DNA of 64,000 nt from Pseudomonas brassicacearum (GCF_003732265.1 NZ_MOBK01000010.1:186001-250000), one strand, 5' to 3'. Counted from the first letter of the stretch, positions 23,431-33,495 are shown. Notes: a model not told the origin generated them from the sequence alone. Numbers and translations: made by a program.

Positions 23431-26400
23431 TTAGTCGAGCTTGGCGGGTGGCGGCTCTTGCAGCGGTTTGCCTTCGGCCAGTGGCACGATGGTTTTGGTT
23501 TCCGGTTCGATCGGCACCATTTTGTATTCCTGGCCATGAAGGTTCTTGAGGTAGACCTCCATTTGCCGGAACGAGATGTTGATGTGCTGCTTCTTGAACT
23601 CGCGGTTGATGAAGCGGTTGACTTCATCGAGTACCGGGTTGCGGTCGCCGAGGTCACGCACGTGCATGCGCAACTCGTGGTCGAGGGTGCTTTCGCCGAA
23701 GTTCAGGAAGTACACGTGCGGTTCCGGGTCCTTCAGCACGCGCGGGTTATCCCGGGCAGCCTTGAGCAGCAGCTCTTTCACCAGGTCCAGGTCCGAGCCG
23801 TAATCGACGCCGAGCTTGAGGGTCACCCGGGTGATGGTGTCGGTCAGGGACCAGTTGATCAGTTGCCCGGTGATGAACGTCTTGTTCGGGACGATGATGT
23901 CCTTGCGGTCGAAGTCGGTGATAGTCGTGGCGCGAATGCGGATCTTGCTCACCGTACCCGACAGGTTGCCGATGGTGATGGTGTCGCCGATCCGTACCGG
24001 GCGTTCGAACAGAATCATGATGCCGGAGATGAAGTTCGCAAAGATCTCCTGCATCCCGAAACCGAGACCGACCGACAGCGCGGCCACCAGCCATTGCAAC
24101 TTGTCCCAGCTCACGCCGAGGGTCGACAGGGTCGAGACAAAACCGACGCCGGCGATCACGTAGGACAGCAGCGTGGTCGTGGCATAGGCGCTGCCCTGCG
24201 CCAGGTTGAGCTTGGACAGCACCAAGACTTCCAGCAGGCCGGGCAAGTTGCGGGCGAGGGCGAAGGTGATACCGATGATGATCAGCGCGCCGAGCATGTC
24301 GCCGATGCTGATCGGCACCATGCTCATGGTGGCGCCGGTGCCGCTGGTGTATTCGTAGAGGGTGATGTTGTCCAGGTACGAGAACACCGAAATCAGGTCG
24401 GACCAGGCCCAGTACAGTGCAGCCATGAAACCGCCAAGCAGCGCCAGACGAATCAGGCGCAAGGACTGTTCGTTGACCTTCTCGATGTCCAGCGTCGGCT
24501 CTTCAATCACCGCTTCGCCATCACCGGCCTCTTTCGCGGCCTGGCGTTTGGTCAGCGCTCGCTGGTAAGCCAGTCGACGCGCCGCAACACTGAGGCCACG
24601 GACAAAAGTAGCTTCAATCACCAACCAGAACATCAGCAGATACAGGGTGTTGATCAGTCGATCACTGAGCTTGAGCGCGGTGTAGTAGTAGCCGAAGCAC
24701 ACGGCCACGAACAGCGCGATCGGCAGGGCGGTAAACAGGATCCCTACGATTTTGCGGAATAGCGAAGTGTTCTCGTGCGTCGGGCTGCGCATCAGCAAGC
24801 GGCTGAGCAGCCAGGCCATCAAGGCGTAGCAGGTCAACACCACCGGCATGCCCAGCACGTCATCGGCAAGCGTCGCCGGTTGTAGCTCGGCGACCGCCAC
24901 CACGGCCACCAGCGCCATGACCACCAGGCCGAGTCGACGGATCCAGCCCTGAAGGAATTCGACCTGAGGCTTTTCCCAACGGAAATGCAGTTCCGCCACG
25001 CCGCCCGGCGCGAGGATCCGGTAGGCGGTGTAGAACACCAGCCACGCCTGGCCCATTTGCAGCAGCGCGGCACCCATGTTGGCGTTCTGTCCGCGGGCGT
25101 CGATCTGCAAGGCGAGGCCACACAAGGCCAGGCCGAGCGCGACCGGCATCGCCAGCAAGATATTGATCAGAATGGCCTGAGGCGTGTGCCACTGGCTGTC
25201 GCGCTTGAAGTGGCCGATGTCCTTGTGAACCTTGTTCAGGCGGGCATACAGGCTTTTTCGGCGCCACAGCAGGGCGCCGATCAGCAGCACCAGCGGCAGG
25301 AACAGCAGCGGCCGTTGAATCAGGCCATCGCTCAGCTCACTCAGGCTGGAAAACCACGGCAAGGTGGTGACCTGGCGCTGCAAACGTTCCGGTACGGCGC
25401 GAATCCATTCCAGGTCCAGCGGCTTGTTGCTGGGGATCCAGAACATTTGCTCGTCGAGAGTCGCGCGCAGGCTCTGCGCGGTACTCAGCAATTGCTTCTG
25501 ATTGAGTTGCAGGGTGATGGATTCGTTGAGCACGGCGCTCAATTCGCGGTTCAGTCGCTCCAGCAGATCGGCACGGGTCGTGGCCAGTTCCAGCAGGCTC
25601 TTGCGCAGTTGCGGGGTGACTTGATCCGGCGGCTGGGTCGACAGCAGATTGTCGACGTAAGTGGCCGGATTGCTCAGCAGTTCGCGTTGCTGGCTGACTT
25701 CAAATTGATAGAGACGAATGTCGGCAATCTGGTCGGCCAGGTTGCGGTCGAGCCTCAAGCGCGGCAGGGACTGCTTCTGTTTGTAGAGAATCTTGGAGAG
25801 CAGCAGGCTGCCCTTGAGCACGTTGATTTGCTCGTCGAGCGCCGAATCGCTCTGGGTGACGTTGTCCAGTTGCTGTTTGGTCTGCAGGTTTTGCTGAGTG
25901 ACTTCGTTGAGGCGGTCGGTGCTTTTGAGCAGGTAGTCGGAGAGCTTCAGGTTGGCCGCGCTTTCGGTGGCCAACAGGGCGCTGCCACCGGATTTCTGTG
26001 CCTCGATGGATTGCTGGGTCACCGTTTCCTGGGATTGGGCGAGGCGTTTCTGGTTGATCAGCGTTTGCAGCTCCTGGATCTCCTGATCCAGGCGATCGGA
26101 TTTCTCCGAGAGCAAATCGTGCTGGCCGCTGCCCAGGTCCTGCAACTGACTGTTGCCGGCCAGTTCCTGACGGCGCAACGGGATCAGTGCATTCAGGGCG
26201 GCGAGTTCGGCATTGAGCAAGTCGCGCTGTTCGCCACTCAAGGTTTTGCCGGCATCTTTACCGGTCTTGAGGGTGTTGTTGATTTGTTGAATGCGCGTCT
26301 GGCTGGCCGAAATTTCCGCCTGGGCGCGCTCTGGTCGGGTCTGGGCGGTAATCACCAGACTGTTGGCGTCTGCCAGGGCCTTTTGCAGATCGCTTTGCTG

Positions 26401-26781
26401 GGTCGAACGCTCGGTGAGCATTTGTTCGAGCTGCGGGATCGACAGGTTGGCGTAGCGTTGCCCGACGGGCTGCGCCTTGGTTGCTTTCAGGCGCGCCAGC
26501 TCACGCTGGTTCTCGATGTTCTGCTTGGGCGCGGTGGCCAGTTGCTGTTTGAGGTCGGCGAGTTTCTGCTCGTAGTCACGCTCATTGTTGAGCTGGGTCA
26601 GCGTGTTCTGCAGGATCGCTTGCAGCGCTTTCTGATCGGCTTCCGGCAGCTTGCGGTCGGCGATCTTGTCCAGGCTTGCCTGCACGGCTTCGCTGGATGG
26701 CGGTTCGGCCGCTTGCAGCGTGCCGATGGAGAGGCTCAGACCCAGCAGGGCCATGACGAAAAAGGTGCGCAGGGTTGACAT
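23431..26781 (-). CDS. mscK: Potassium-dependent mechanosensitive channel MscK/KefA
   Basis: A 1116-residue channel, close to the E. coli length of about 1120. It has a signal peptide (residues 1-24), then a long periplasmic coiled-coil region of about 430 residues. About eleven membrane helices follow, and a C-terminal MscS domain contains GLGFGMQEIFANFISGIMILFERP, the pore-lining and beta-domain entry. It releases ions on hypo-osmotic shock. The start at 26781 gives the signal peptide; an upstream reading only adds residues from the nhaP2 tail. It lies 34 bases downstream of nhaP2/cvrA, a plausible ion and turgor operon. Confidence 0.93.
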   Translation of the reverse strand: MSTLRTFFVMALLGLSLSIGTLQAAEPPSSEAVQASLDKIADRKLPEADQKALQAILQNTLTQLNNERDYEQKLADLKQQLATAPKQNIENQRELARLKATKAQPVGQRYANLSIPQLEQMLTERSTQQSDLQKALADANSLVITAQTRPERAQAEISASQTRIQQINNTLKTGKDAGKTLSGEQRDLLNAELAALNALIPLRRQELAGNSQLQDLGSGQHDLLSEKSDRLDQEIQELQTLINQKRLAQSQETVTQQSIEAQKSGGSALLATESAANLKLSDYLLKSTDRLNEVTQQNLQTKQQLDNVTQSDSALDEQINVLKGSLLLSKILYKQKQSLPRLRLDRNLADQIADIRLYQFEVSQQRELLSNPATYVDNLLSTQPPDQVTPQLRKSLLELATTRADLLERLNRELSAVLNESITLQLNQKQLLSTAQSLRATLDEQMFWIPSNKPLDLEWIRAVPERLQRQVTTLPWFSSLSELSDGLIQRPLLFLPLVLLIGALLWRRKSLYARLNKVHKDIGHFKRDSQWHTPQAILINILLAMPVALGLALCGLALQIDARGQNANMGAALLQMGQAWLVFYTAYRILAPGGVAELHFRWEKPQVEFLQGWIRRLGLVVMALVAVVAVAELQPATLADDVLGMPVVLTCYALMAWLLSRLLMRSPTHENTSLFRKIVGILFTALPIALFVAVCFGYYYTALKLSDRLINTLYLLMFWLVIEATFVRGLSVAARRLAYQRALTKRQAAKEAGDGEAVIEEPTLDIEKVNEQSLRLIRLALLGGFMAALYWAWSDLISVFSYLDNITLYEYTSGTGATMSMVPISIGDMLGALIIIGITFALARNLPGLLEVLVLSKLNLAQGSAYATTTLLSYVIAGVGFVSTLSTLGVSWDKLQWLVAALSVGLGFGMQEIFANFISGIMILFERPVRIGDTITIGNLSGTVSKIRIRATTITDFDRKDIIVPNKTFITGQLINWSLTDTITRVTLKLGVDYGSDLDLVKELLLKAARDNPRVLKDPEPHVYFLNFGESTLDHELRMHVRDLGDRNPVLDEVNRFINREFKKQHINISFRQMEVYLKNLHGQEYKMVPIEPETKTIVPLAEGKPLQEPPPAKLD

Positions 26782-26815
26782 AGAGACCGATCGAAAACGA
26801 GACGAAGAGTGGAGT

Positions 26816-28558
26816 TTAGAGGAACAAGCCCGGACCCGGGCGACTTCCTTCGGGGAATCTGACGCCCACTTTGCCGATCTTGTTCCCTTCCATGACTGCC
26901 ACGGTCCAAATGGTGTTGTTCCACTCCACTTGGTCACCGACCACGGGTGCACCCCCGACTTTCTGGGCGATGAAGTGACCGAGCGCCATGTCCGGATCGA
27001 TGCCTTCGACTTTCAACCCGTACAGCGAAGCAACCGCGCCCAGCTGGGCGTCTCCTTCGAGCACGAAGTCGCCGAAGAAGCGCAAATCCAGACCCCGTTG
27101 CGGTGCCTGGCTGAAGAGTTTTCCAAGGGCCGGAAGGTTGTGTTCATGGCCGATAACACACAGTAAATCATCGACTTCCAGCACCGTACTACCCGACGGA
27201 TGGAGCAATTGCTGGCCACGAAACAGCGCCGCGATGCGCGTGCCTTCGGGCATTTTCAGCTCGCGAAGGGGCGAGCCGATGCACCATTTCTCAGCACCGA
27301 GGCGATAAATGAACAGCTCCCACTCACTGGTGACATGCACTTCCAGGGCGGACCGCGAGATCGGTGCGGGCTCTGGTGGCACCGTCACTTTCAGCAGTTT
27401 GGCCACCCACGGCAGGCTCGTGCCCTGCACCAGCAGCGACACCAGCACGATAAAGAACGCGAGGTTGAAATAGAGCTGGGCGTGCGGCAAACCGGCCATC
27501 AGCGGGAACACCGCCAAAATGATCGGGACCGCGCCGCGCAGGCCTACCCAGGAAATGAACGCTTTTTCGCGGCCATGGAACGCCTTGAATGGCAGCAATC
27601 CGGCCACCACCGACAGCGGCCGCGCGACCAGAATCATCCACAGCGCCAAGCCCAGCGCGGGCAGGGCAATCGGCAGCAAGTCATGCGGCGTAACCAGCAA
27701 GCCCAGCACCAGGAACATCCCGATCTGCGCCAGCCAGGCCATGCCGTCGAGCATGTGCAAAATGCCGTGCCGACTGCGCACCGGACGGTTGCCGATGACC
27801 AGGCCGCACAGATACACCGCGAGGAAGCCGCTGCCGTGCAGGGCGTTGGTCAGGGCAAACACGACCAGACCGCCGGCAATCACCAGAATCGGATAAAGGC
27901 CGTTGGCCAGGTTGATGCGGTTGACCAGTTGCAGCATCAGCCAGCCGCCGCTGAGGCCGACGACGGCACCGATACCGAACTCGCGCACGAAGTGCCCGAG
28001 CAAGCTCCAGTGCAAGCCAGTCTCGCCGCTGGCGAGCATGTCGATCAGGGTCACGGTGAGGAACACCGCCATCGGGTCGTTGCTGCCGGATTCGATTTCG
28101 AGGCTGGCGGTGACCCGTTCGTTCAGGCCTTTGCCGCCCAGCAGTGAGAACACCGCTGCGGCGTCGGTAGAGCCGACAATCGCGCCGATCAGCAGACCCT
28201 GAATGATGCTCAGGTTAAATAGCCAGGCCGCCACCATGCCGGTCAACGCCGTGGTAATCAGTACTCCGACCGTGGCCAGCGACAGCGCCGGCCACAGCGC
28301 AACGCGGAAACTGGCGACCCGGGTGCGCAAGCCACCGTCGAGCAGGATCACCGCCAATGCAAGGTTGCCGACCAGATAAGCCGTGGGGTAGTTATCGAAA
28401 ATAATGCCGCCACCGTCGACGCCGGCAGCCATGCCCACGGCCAGGATAATCACCAGAATCGGGATGCCGAGGCGGGACGAAAGTGAGCTCACCAGAATGC
28501 TCGCACCTACCAGCAACGCGCCGATCAGAAACAGGCTGTTGATGGTGATTGCATTCAA
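26816..28558 (-). CDS. cvrA: K+/H+ antiporter NhaP2 (CvrA)
   Basis: A 580-residue CPA1-type antiporter, matching the E. coli CvrA length of 578. About twelve membrane helices fill the first 390 residues, with the transport signature GSTDAAAVFSLLGGK and ESGSNDPMAVFLT. A cytoplasmic TrkA_C-like domain and a C-terminal domain follow. It expels K+ in exchange for protons. Translation appears to start at a TTG (28558), with GGAG seven bases upstream. The first residues (NAITINSLFLIGALL) then match the family. A longer open reading runs upstream into the REP element and is rejected. Confidence 0.92.
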   Translation of the reverse strand: MNAITINSLFLIGALLVGASILVSSLSSRLGIPILVIILAVGMAAGVDGGGIIFDNYPTAYLVGNLALAVILLDGGLRTRVASFRVALWPALSLATVGVLITTALTGMVAAWLFNLSIIQGLLIGAIVGSTDAAAVFSLLGGKGLNERVTASLEIESGSNDPMAVFLTVTLIDMLASGETGLHWSLLGHFVREFGIGAVVGLSGGWLMLQLVNRINLANGLYPILVIAGGLVVFALTNALHGSGFLAVYLCGLVIGNRPVRSRHGILHMLDGMAWLAQIGMFLVLGLLVTPHDLLPIALPALGLALWMILVARPLSVVAGLLPFKAFHGREKAFISWVGLRGAVPIILAVFPLMAGLPHAQLYFNLAFFIVLVSLLVQGTSLPWVAKLLKVTVPPEPAPISRSALEVHVTSEWELFIYRLGAEKWCIGSPLRELKMPEGTRIAALFRGQQLLHPSGSTVLEVDDLLCVIGHEHNLPALGKLFSQAPQRGLDLRFFGDFVLEGDAQLGAVASLYGLKVEGIDPDMALGHFIAQKVGGAPVVGDQVEWNNTIWTVAVMEGNKIGKVGVRFPEGSRPGPGLFL

Positions 28559-28707
28559 AGGCAGTACTCCAGAAAACGAAAGGCGGGCACAAACTGACCA
28601 TGCAGTCTGCGTGCCAGCGATTCTAACCTGTTGAAATGTGATGCTGTCAAAAAGGTTTTTGCAGCAAGGGGAAATGAATGGACCGCAGCGCAGGTGTGCG
28701 CAATGAC

Positions 28708-28887
28708 TGTGGCGAGGGAGCTTCTGTGGCGAGGGGGCTTGTCGGAACGCCGCACCGCCCCGTTCGGCTGCGCAGCAGTCGCAGAATCGGCATACCTGAT
28801 TTAACCAGGTAAACGCGGTCGTAGTTTTTGGGGCCGCTACGCGACCCAACGGGGCGGTGCGGCGTTCCGACAAGCCCCCTCGCCACA
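28708..28887. repeat. Long perfect inverted REP element (GTGGCGAGGGGGC family)
   Basis: A 40-base arm (28725-28764) is repeated perfectly in inverse at 28848-28887 with an 83-base spacer, and an extra partial copy starts at 28708. It fills the gap between two genes of the same strand. The arms are longer than a normal REP and would form a very stable cruciform or RNA hairpin. Confidence 0.9.
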
Positions 28888-28909
28888 GAAAGCCTTCAAG
28901 CCACTTCTG

Positions 28910-30535
28910 TCAGAGGCTAAACCGCCCAACCATGTTGTTCAGGTCCAGTGCCAATCGCGACAGTTCATTGCTCGCCGCACTGGTCTGATTCGCCCCGGTC
29001 GCCGATTGCACCGACAAATCACGAATGTTCACCAGGTTGCGATCCACTTCACGGGCCACTTGCGCCTGTTCTTCCGCGGCGCTGGCGATCACCAGGTTGC
29101 GTTCGTTGATTTCGACGATGGCGCTGTTGATGGTGTCCAGCGACAGGCCGGCGCCACGCGCAATGTTCAGCGTCGACTCGGCGCGCTCGGTGCTGTTGCG
29201 CATCGAATCCACGGCGTGCTCGGTGCCGCTCTGGATGCTGCCGATCATGCGTTCGATCTCGCTGGTCGACTGCTGGGTGCGATGCGCCAAGGCACGCACC
29301 TCATCCGCCACCACCGCAAAACCACGACCGGCTTCACCGGCGCGAGCCGCTTCGATGGCCGCGTTCAGGGCCAGCAGGTTGGTCTGGTCGGCCAGGCCGC
29401 GAATCACGTCCAGCACCTTGCCGATGTCGCGGGATTCGTTGGCCAGGTCGCCGATCAGCGTCGCAGTGCTCTGCACATCAGCGCTCATGCGTTCGATGGC
29501 GCTGACGGTTTCCTGCACCAGATCACGGCCATCACCGGCCGACGTCGTGGCATTTTTAGAGGCTTCGGAAGTGCTCACGGCGTTACGTGCGACTTCTTCC
29601 ACGGCGCTGGTCATTTCGTTGACCGCAGTGGCCGCCTGTTCGATTTCGTTGTTCTGTTGAGTCAGGCCGCGGGCGCTTTCGTCGGTGACGCTGTTGAGCT
29701 CTTCAGCAGCGGACGCCAGTTGTGTGGCCGAGCCGGAAATCCGTTGCAGGGTGTCGCGTAGCTTGTCCTGCATCTTCGACATCGCCAGCAACAAGCGGCC
29801 CGCTTCGTCTTCGCCATCGACGGTGATCGGGCGCGTCAGGTTGCCTTCGGCAATTTCCTCGGCAGCGCTCAGGGCGTTGGCGATGGGCTTGGTGATGCTG
29901 TTGGTCAGCAACCAGGCGAACAGCAAGGTCAGGCCGGTGGCGATGACCAGCAGGGTGATCACCAGGTTGAACGCCGAGGAATACTGGTCGGCCGCTTGCT
30001 GATTGGTGTCGACGGTCTGCTGTGTGTTGATCTCCAGTAAACGGTTGAGCACGGTGTTGACCGCTTCGGAGTTGGTCAGCAAATCGGTGTTGAGCAAGGT
30101 GCGCAGTTCATCGACCTGATTGTTGCGCGACAGGCTCTTCATGCGGTCTTCGATCTGGTGGTACTGACCCAGCAACTGCACGTATTGATCATAGGCCGCA
30201 CGTTCCTGGGGGCTGCTGATCAGTTTTTCGTAGGTCGTCTGGGCGCTGCGAATCTGCTGATTGCGGGTTTCCAGCAGGTCCATGGTTTTCTGCTGCACGT
30301 CCGGCTCGCGGTTGACCAGCAAGCGATAAGACAGCACGCGCAGGCGCAGGGTCAGCTGTGTGAATTCGTCGAGGCTCTTGATACTCGGCACGCTGCTCAA
30401 GGTGATCTCCTGGGCGGCACCGCGAATCTTGCTCATCTGGTTCAAGGCGAACACGCCCAGGATCAGCATCAAGCTGCCAATCAGGGCAAAACCGAGGAAC
30501 GCTCGTGGAGCGATATTCATATTACGAAGGGACAT
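28910..30535 (-). CDS. Methyl-accepting chemotaxis protein with four-helix-bundle sensor
   Basis: A 541-residue chemoreceptor: membrane helix at about 12-32, periplasmic four-helix-bundle domain (4HB_MCP type, about 35-185), second helix at about 190-210, HAMP, then the signalling hairpin with tip EAARAGEAGRGFAVVADEVRALA. It reports ligand occupancy to CheA/CheW. No ligand can be inferred. I start at the ATG at 30535; none of the candidate starts has a strong ribosome site, and an ATG 22 codons upstream remains possible. It diverges from the ZapA-like pair. Confidence 0.88.
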   Translation of the reverse strand: MSLRNMNIAPRAFLGFALIGSLMLILGVFALNQMSKIRGAAQEITLSSVPSIKSLDEFTQLTLRLRVLSYRLLVNREPDVQQKTMDLLETRNQQIRSAQTTYEKLISSPQERAAYDQYVQLLGQYHQIEDRMKSLSRNNQVDELRTLLNTDLLTNSEAVNTVLNRLLEINTQQTVDTNQQAADQYSSAFNLVITLLVIATGLTLLFAWLLTNSITKPIANALSAAEEIAEGNLTRPITVDGEDEAGRLLLAMSKMQDKLRDTLQRISGSATQLASAAEELNSVTDESARGLTQQNNEIEQAATAVNEMTSAVEEVARNAVSTSEASKNATTSAGDGRDLVQETVSAIERMSADVQSTATLIGDLANESRDIGKVLDVIRGLADQTNLLALNAAIEAARAGEAGRGFAVVADEVRALAHRTQQSTSEIERMIGSIQSGTEHAVDSMRNSTERAESTLNIARGAGLSLDTINSAIVEINERNLVIASAAEEQAQVAREVDRNLVNIRDLSVQSATGANQTSAASNELSRLALDLNNMVGRFSL

Positions 30536-30811
30536 GGTGTTTACCGAAGTGAGCGCACCCGTGCGGCGCTGAAGCTGACGTATGAGTGACTTATCGGTCA
30601 TGCGACTAAAGTCTTGAGTACCTGCGCGTTTTTGTCGCACAAGGGCCCCCGGCGACGAAGTGCAGGAACCGGATCCGCCAATCACAGTCTCTACTGCTCG
30701 CGAGAAAGGTCGCCCGCCAGGAAAATCAAGGCTTTAGGCCCCAATAACCCTGGCATCCGTGGTGACTTTTCTTTATCGTACGCGCCCTTTGAAAATGCTC
30801 GGAAAATCAAA

Positions 30812-31042
30812 ATGTTGGAAGCATCCCTAAGCCAATTGGAACAGCTGGTAAATGACCTGGTGCAACAGAACCAGGCACTGCTCGGCAGCAACCAGACCCT
30901 GAGCGCAGAACTGGCTCAGGCCAAGGATGAAAACGAAAGCCTGCAACTGAGCCTGATGGAGCAGGAAGAGAAACAAGGCGCTACCGCCGCCCGCATCCAG
31001 GCCCTGGTTGAGCGCGTCAGCGCCGGTCCGGTCAGCGCATGA
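30812..31042 (+). CDS. Small coiled-coil protein (TIGR02449/ZapB-like)
   Basis: A 76-residue, almost wholly helical protein with heptad-like leucines (LEASLSQLEQLVNDLVQQNQ). It belongs to the small-coiled-coil group usually encoded just upstream of zapA in Pseudomonas. ZapB-like proteins stabilise the division ring with ZapA. The ATG at 30812 is chosen by family length; its ribosome site (GGAAAA) is modest. Its stop overlaps the next gene's start by four bases, so the two are co-translated. Confidence 0.78.
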   Translation: MLEASLSQLEQLVNDLVQQNQALLGSNQTLSAELAQAKDENESLQLSLMEQEEKQGATAARIQALVERVSAGPVSA

Positions 31043-31341
31043 ATCAAGGCGCCGCAGGGGTAAAAGTCGTCTCGATCCTGGGGGAGGACTATTCGATCAA
31101 GGCGCCGGCCGGGGAAGAGCAAACCCTGCTGGACGCCGCGATGATGTTGAAAGCTGCTTTGGCCGACACCAAACGGAAGTACCCGACCCTGATCGGTGAC
31201 CGCCTTTTGGTATTGGCTGCGATGAATCTGTGCTCGCAGCAAATCGAAATGAAAAAGCAGCACAAGCAGGAACTCGACCGTTACCAAGAGCAAGTCAGCG
31301 CCACGGTTGAAGTGATCTCCAAGACGATCAATCAGGCCTGA
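31039..31341 (+). CDS. ZapA-like cell-division ring protein (divergent copy)
   Basis: A 100-residue protein with the ZapA pattern: N-terminal VSILGEDYSIKAPAGEEQTLLDAA globular part, GDRLLVLAAMNLC, then a coiled-coil tail. ZapA crosslinks FtsZ filaments. The sequence is more divergent than the usual Pseudomonas ZapA. The normal neighbours (6S RNA and the 5-formyl-THF cyclo-ligase gene downstream; the UPF0149/pepP group on the other side) are absent here. It may therefore be a paralogue with a different partner or role. Confidence 0.75.
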   Translation: MNQGAAGVKVVSILGEDYSIKAPAGEEQTLLDAAMMLKAALADTKRKYPTLIGDRLLVLAAMNLCSQQIEMKKQHKQELDRYQEQVSATVEVISKTINQA

Positions 31342-31442
31342 TCGGCTTTGCGCACAACCAAAGAATAAATTGTCGATAAGCGCTGTATACAATCGGCACG
31401 GCTGTTGCAGTGTTTCAGCCTCTTATTCTTTGGGGGTGCACC

Positions 31443-33380
31443 ATGCAGTTCTGGCGACGCAGTATTCAGTGGCAGTTGATCCTGAGCATGGGTACCGCCC
31501 TGCTGGTCAGTATCCTGATCGTGGTAGGCATTTATACCCTCGTGGTTAACCGTCTCGCCCAGAGCTATCTGGTCGAACAAGCCCTGCCGTCGAGCATCGA
31601 AGCGATGCGCAACGACATCGAACGAATCCTCGTTCAACCCCTTACCGCCGCCAAGGACATTGCCAGCAATAGCATGGTGCGCGACTGGTTGGCTGCCGGT
31701 GAAGACAGCGGCCGCACCGCTGAATTCTCGCAATATCTGGAAGGCATTCGCGCCGAGCACAAAGCCTTTACCGCGCTGATTATCGGCACCGCTTCCAATC
31801 ATTATCTGACCGAAAAAGGCCTGGACCGGACCCTCAGCCGTTCCAACCCCAAAGACGCCTGGTTCTACTCCTTCCTCGACAGCAACCAGCCACGCACCCT
31901 CAATATCGACAATGACACCGCGACCGGAGAATTGGCGCTGTTCATCGACCTCAAGGTCCAGGCCGCCGGTAAAGTCGTGGGTGTTGCCGGGCTCGGGTTG
32001 AGCATGAAAGAGCTGTCGGAGCTGATCCACAACTTCAGCTTCGGGGCGCGCGGCAAGGTCTATCTCGTGCGTTCCGACGGTTTGATCCAGGTGCATCCCG
32101 AGGCGCAATTCAGCGGTAAACGCACCTTGGCCGAGCAAATCGGTGCCCCGGCGGCCCAAGCCGTCATGGGTCAAAAAACTGCCACAAACAGTAGCTTTGT
32201 ACGCGAGGGCGAAGACTTCCTCGCCTTGAGTCTGCCGCTGCGGGACCTCGGCTGGACGCTGGTGGCCGAAGTGCCGCAATCGCAGATCTACGCCGAAGCC
32301 CGCCGCGCCATGTGGATGAGTAGCGGCATCGGCCTGGCCGTGGCGCTGGTGTGCCTGTTGCTGGTGGTGTTGCTGGCCCGTGGTTTGGTGCGCCCGATCC
32401 GTCAGGTAACAGCGGCACTGGTAGCCATCGGTAGCGGCGGGGGAGATTTGACCCACAGGTTAGATTCCAGCCGCGCCGATGAACTGGGTGATCTGGCGCG
32501 GGGCTTCAATCGGTTCCTCGACAGCCAGCGCGAAATGATCGGCGAAGTGCTGACCACCAGCGAACGCTTGCGCACCGCCGTCGGCCAAGTGGCGAAAGTG
32601 GTGGATAACACCGCCCAGCGCTCTGGTCGGCAGCAGGAAATGACCGACATGGTCGCCACCGCCGTTCATGAGATGGGTTTGACCGTACAAGAAATCGCCC
32701 AGAACGCTGGCAACGCGGCAGTCGCTTCGCAAAATGCTCGCGATGAAGCGATGCAGGCGCGGGAAGTGGTCGGCGGATCGATTCGGCATATAGAAAGCAT
32801 GTCCGATGAAATCGGCCTCGCGGCGACGGCGGTGGGCGAGTTGGCCCATCAAGTGGCGTCTATCGATCAGGTGTTGGCGGTAATTCGCGGGATTTCCGAA
32901 CAGACCAACTTGCTGGCGCTCAACGCCGCCATCGAAGCAGCGCGAGCCGGGGACATGGGACGCGGATTTGCGGTGGTGGCGGATGAAGTGCGCACCTTGG
33001 CGCGGCGGACTCAGTCGTCGACTGATGAGATTCAGCAGATGATCGGCAGCCTCAAGCAGGGGGCGGAGAATGCGGTGTCGTCCATGCATTCAGGGCAAGC
33101 GGCGACGGGCACCGGTGTTGAATCGAGTCAGCGCACTGGCGCGTCGTTGACCGCGATTACCGGGCAGGTGGAACGGATCAGCGACATGAACCATCAGGTG
33201 GCGACGGCGACGGAAGAGCAGTCGGCGGTGACCGAAGAGATCAACCGCAACGTGCAGGGGATTTCGGATTTGGCGCGGGCGACGGCCGGGGAAGTCAGGG
33301 CTTGTCGCGACGACTGCCAGACGTTGCAGCGGTTGGCGGATGATTTGGCGCGGCAGATGGGCAGTTTCAAGCTGAGTTGA
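31443..33380 (+). CDS. Methyl-accepting chemotaxis protein with Cache-type sensor
   Basis: A 645-residue chemoreceptor. Helix 1 is at about residues 13-35, followed by a large periplasmic double-Cache-like domain (about 40-285, including DAWFYSF and RSDGLIQVHPEAQFSG). Helix 2 is at about 290-315, then HAMP and the signalling tip EAARAGDMGRGFAVVADEVRTLA. Cache domains bind small molecules such as organic and amino acids, but the ligand cannot be deduced. The ATG at 31443 has GGGGGTG close upstream. It occupies the place downstream of zapA where 6S RNA would be expected. Confidence 0.88.
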   Translation: MQFWRRSIQWQLILSMGTALLVSILIVVGIYTLVVNRLAQSYLVEQALPSSIEAMRNDIERILVQPLTAAKDIASNSMVRDWLAAGEDSGRTAEFSQYLEGIRAEHKAFTALIIGTASNHYLTEKGLDRTLSRSNPKDAWFYSFLDSNQPRTLNIDNDTATGELALFIDLKVQAAGKVVGVAGLGLSMKELSELIHNFSFGARGKVYLVRSDGLIQVHPEAQFSGKRTLAEQIGAPAAQAVMGQKTATNSSFVREGEDFLALSLPLRDLGWTLVAEVPQSQIYAEARRAMWMSSGIGLAVALVCLLLVVLLARGLVRPIRQVTAALVAIGSGGGDLTHRLDSSRADELGDLARGFNRFLDSQREMIGEVLTTSERLRTAVGQVAKVVDNTAQRSGRQQEMTDMVATAVHEMGLTVQEIAQNAGNAAVASQNARDEAMQAREVVGGSIRHIESMSDEIGLAATAVGELAHQVASIDQVLAVIRGISEQTNLLALNAAIEAARAGDMGRGFAVVADEVRTLARRTQSSTDEIQQMIGSLKQGAENAVSSMHSGQAATGTGVESSQRTGASLTAITGQVERISDMNHQVATATEEQSAVTEEINRNVQGISDLARATAGEVRACRDDCQTLQRLADDLARQMGSFKLS

Positions 33381-33400
33381 TGTGTTGCCTTTGCGGGCCT

Positions 33401-33495
33401 CTTCGCGAGCAAGCCCGCTCCCACATTTGATCGCTGGCGTTCACAAATTATGTGTTCACTGGAGATCAAGTGTGGGAGCGGGCTTGCTCGCGAAT
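33401..33495. repeat. Pair of outward-facing REP elements
   Basis: Two copies of the GCGGGCTTGCTCGCGAA element lie at 33401-33425 and 33471-33495 in opposite orientation, with tops facing away from each other. They sit between the chemoreceptor stop and the convergent acyl-CoA dehydrogenase gene. Confidence 0.85.

Noticed and set aside
31342..31442. Possible 6S RNA downstream of the ZapA-like gene
   Set aside because: The gap is only about 100 bases and shows no long rod-like fold with a central bubble. 6S RNA would need about 180 bases.
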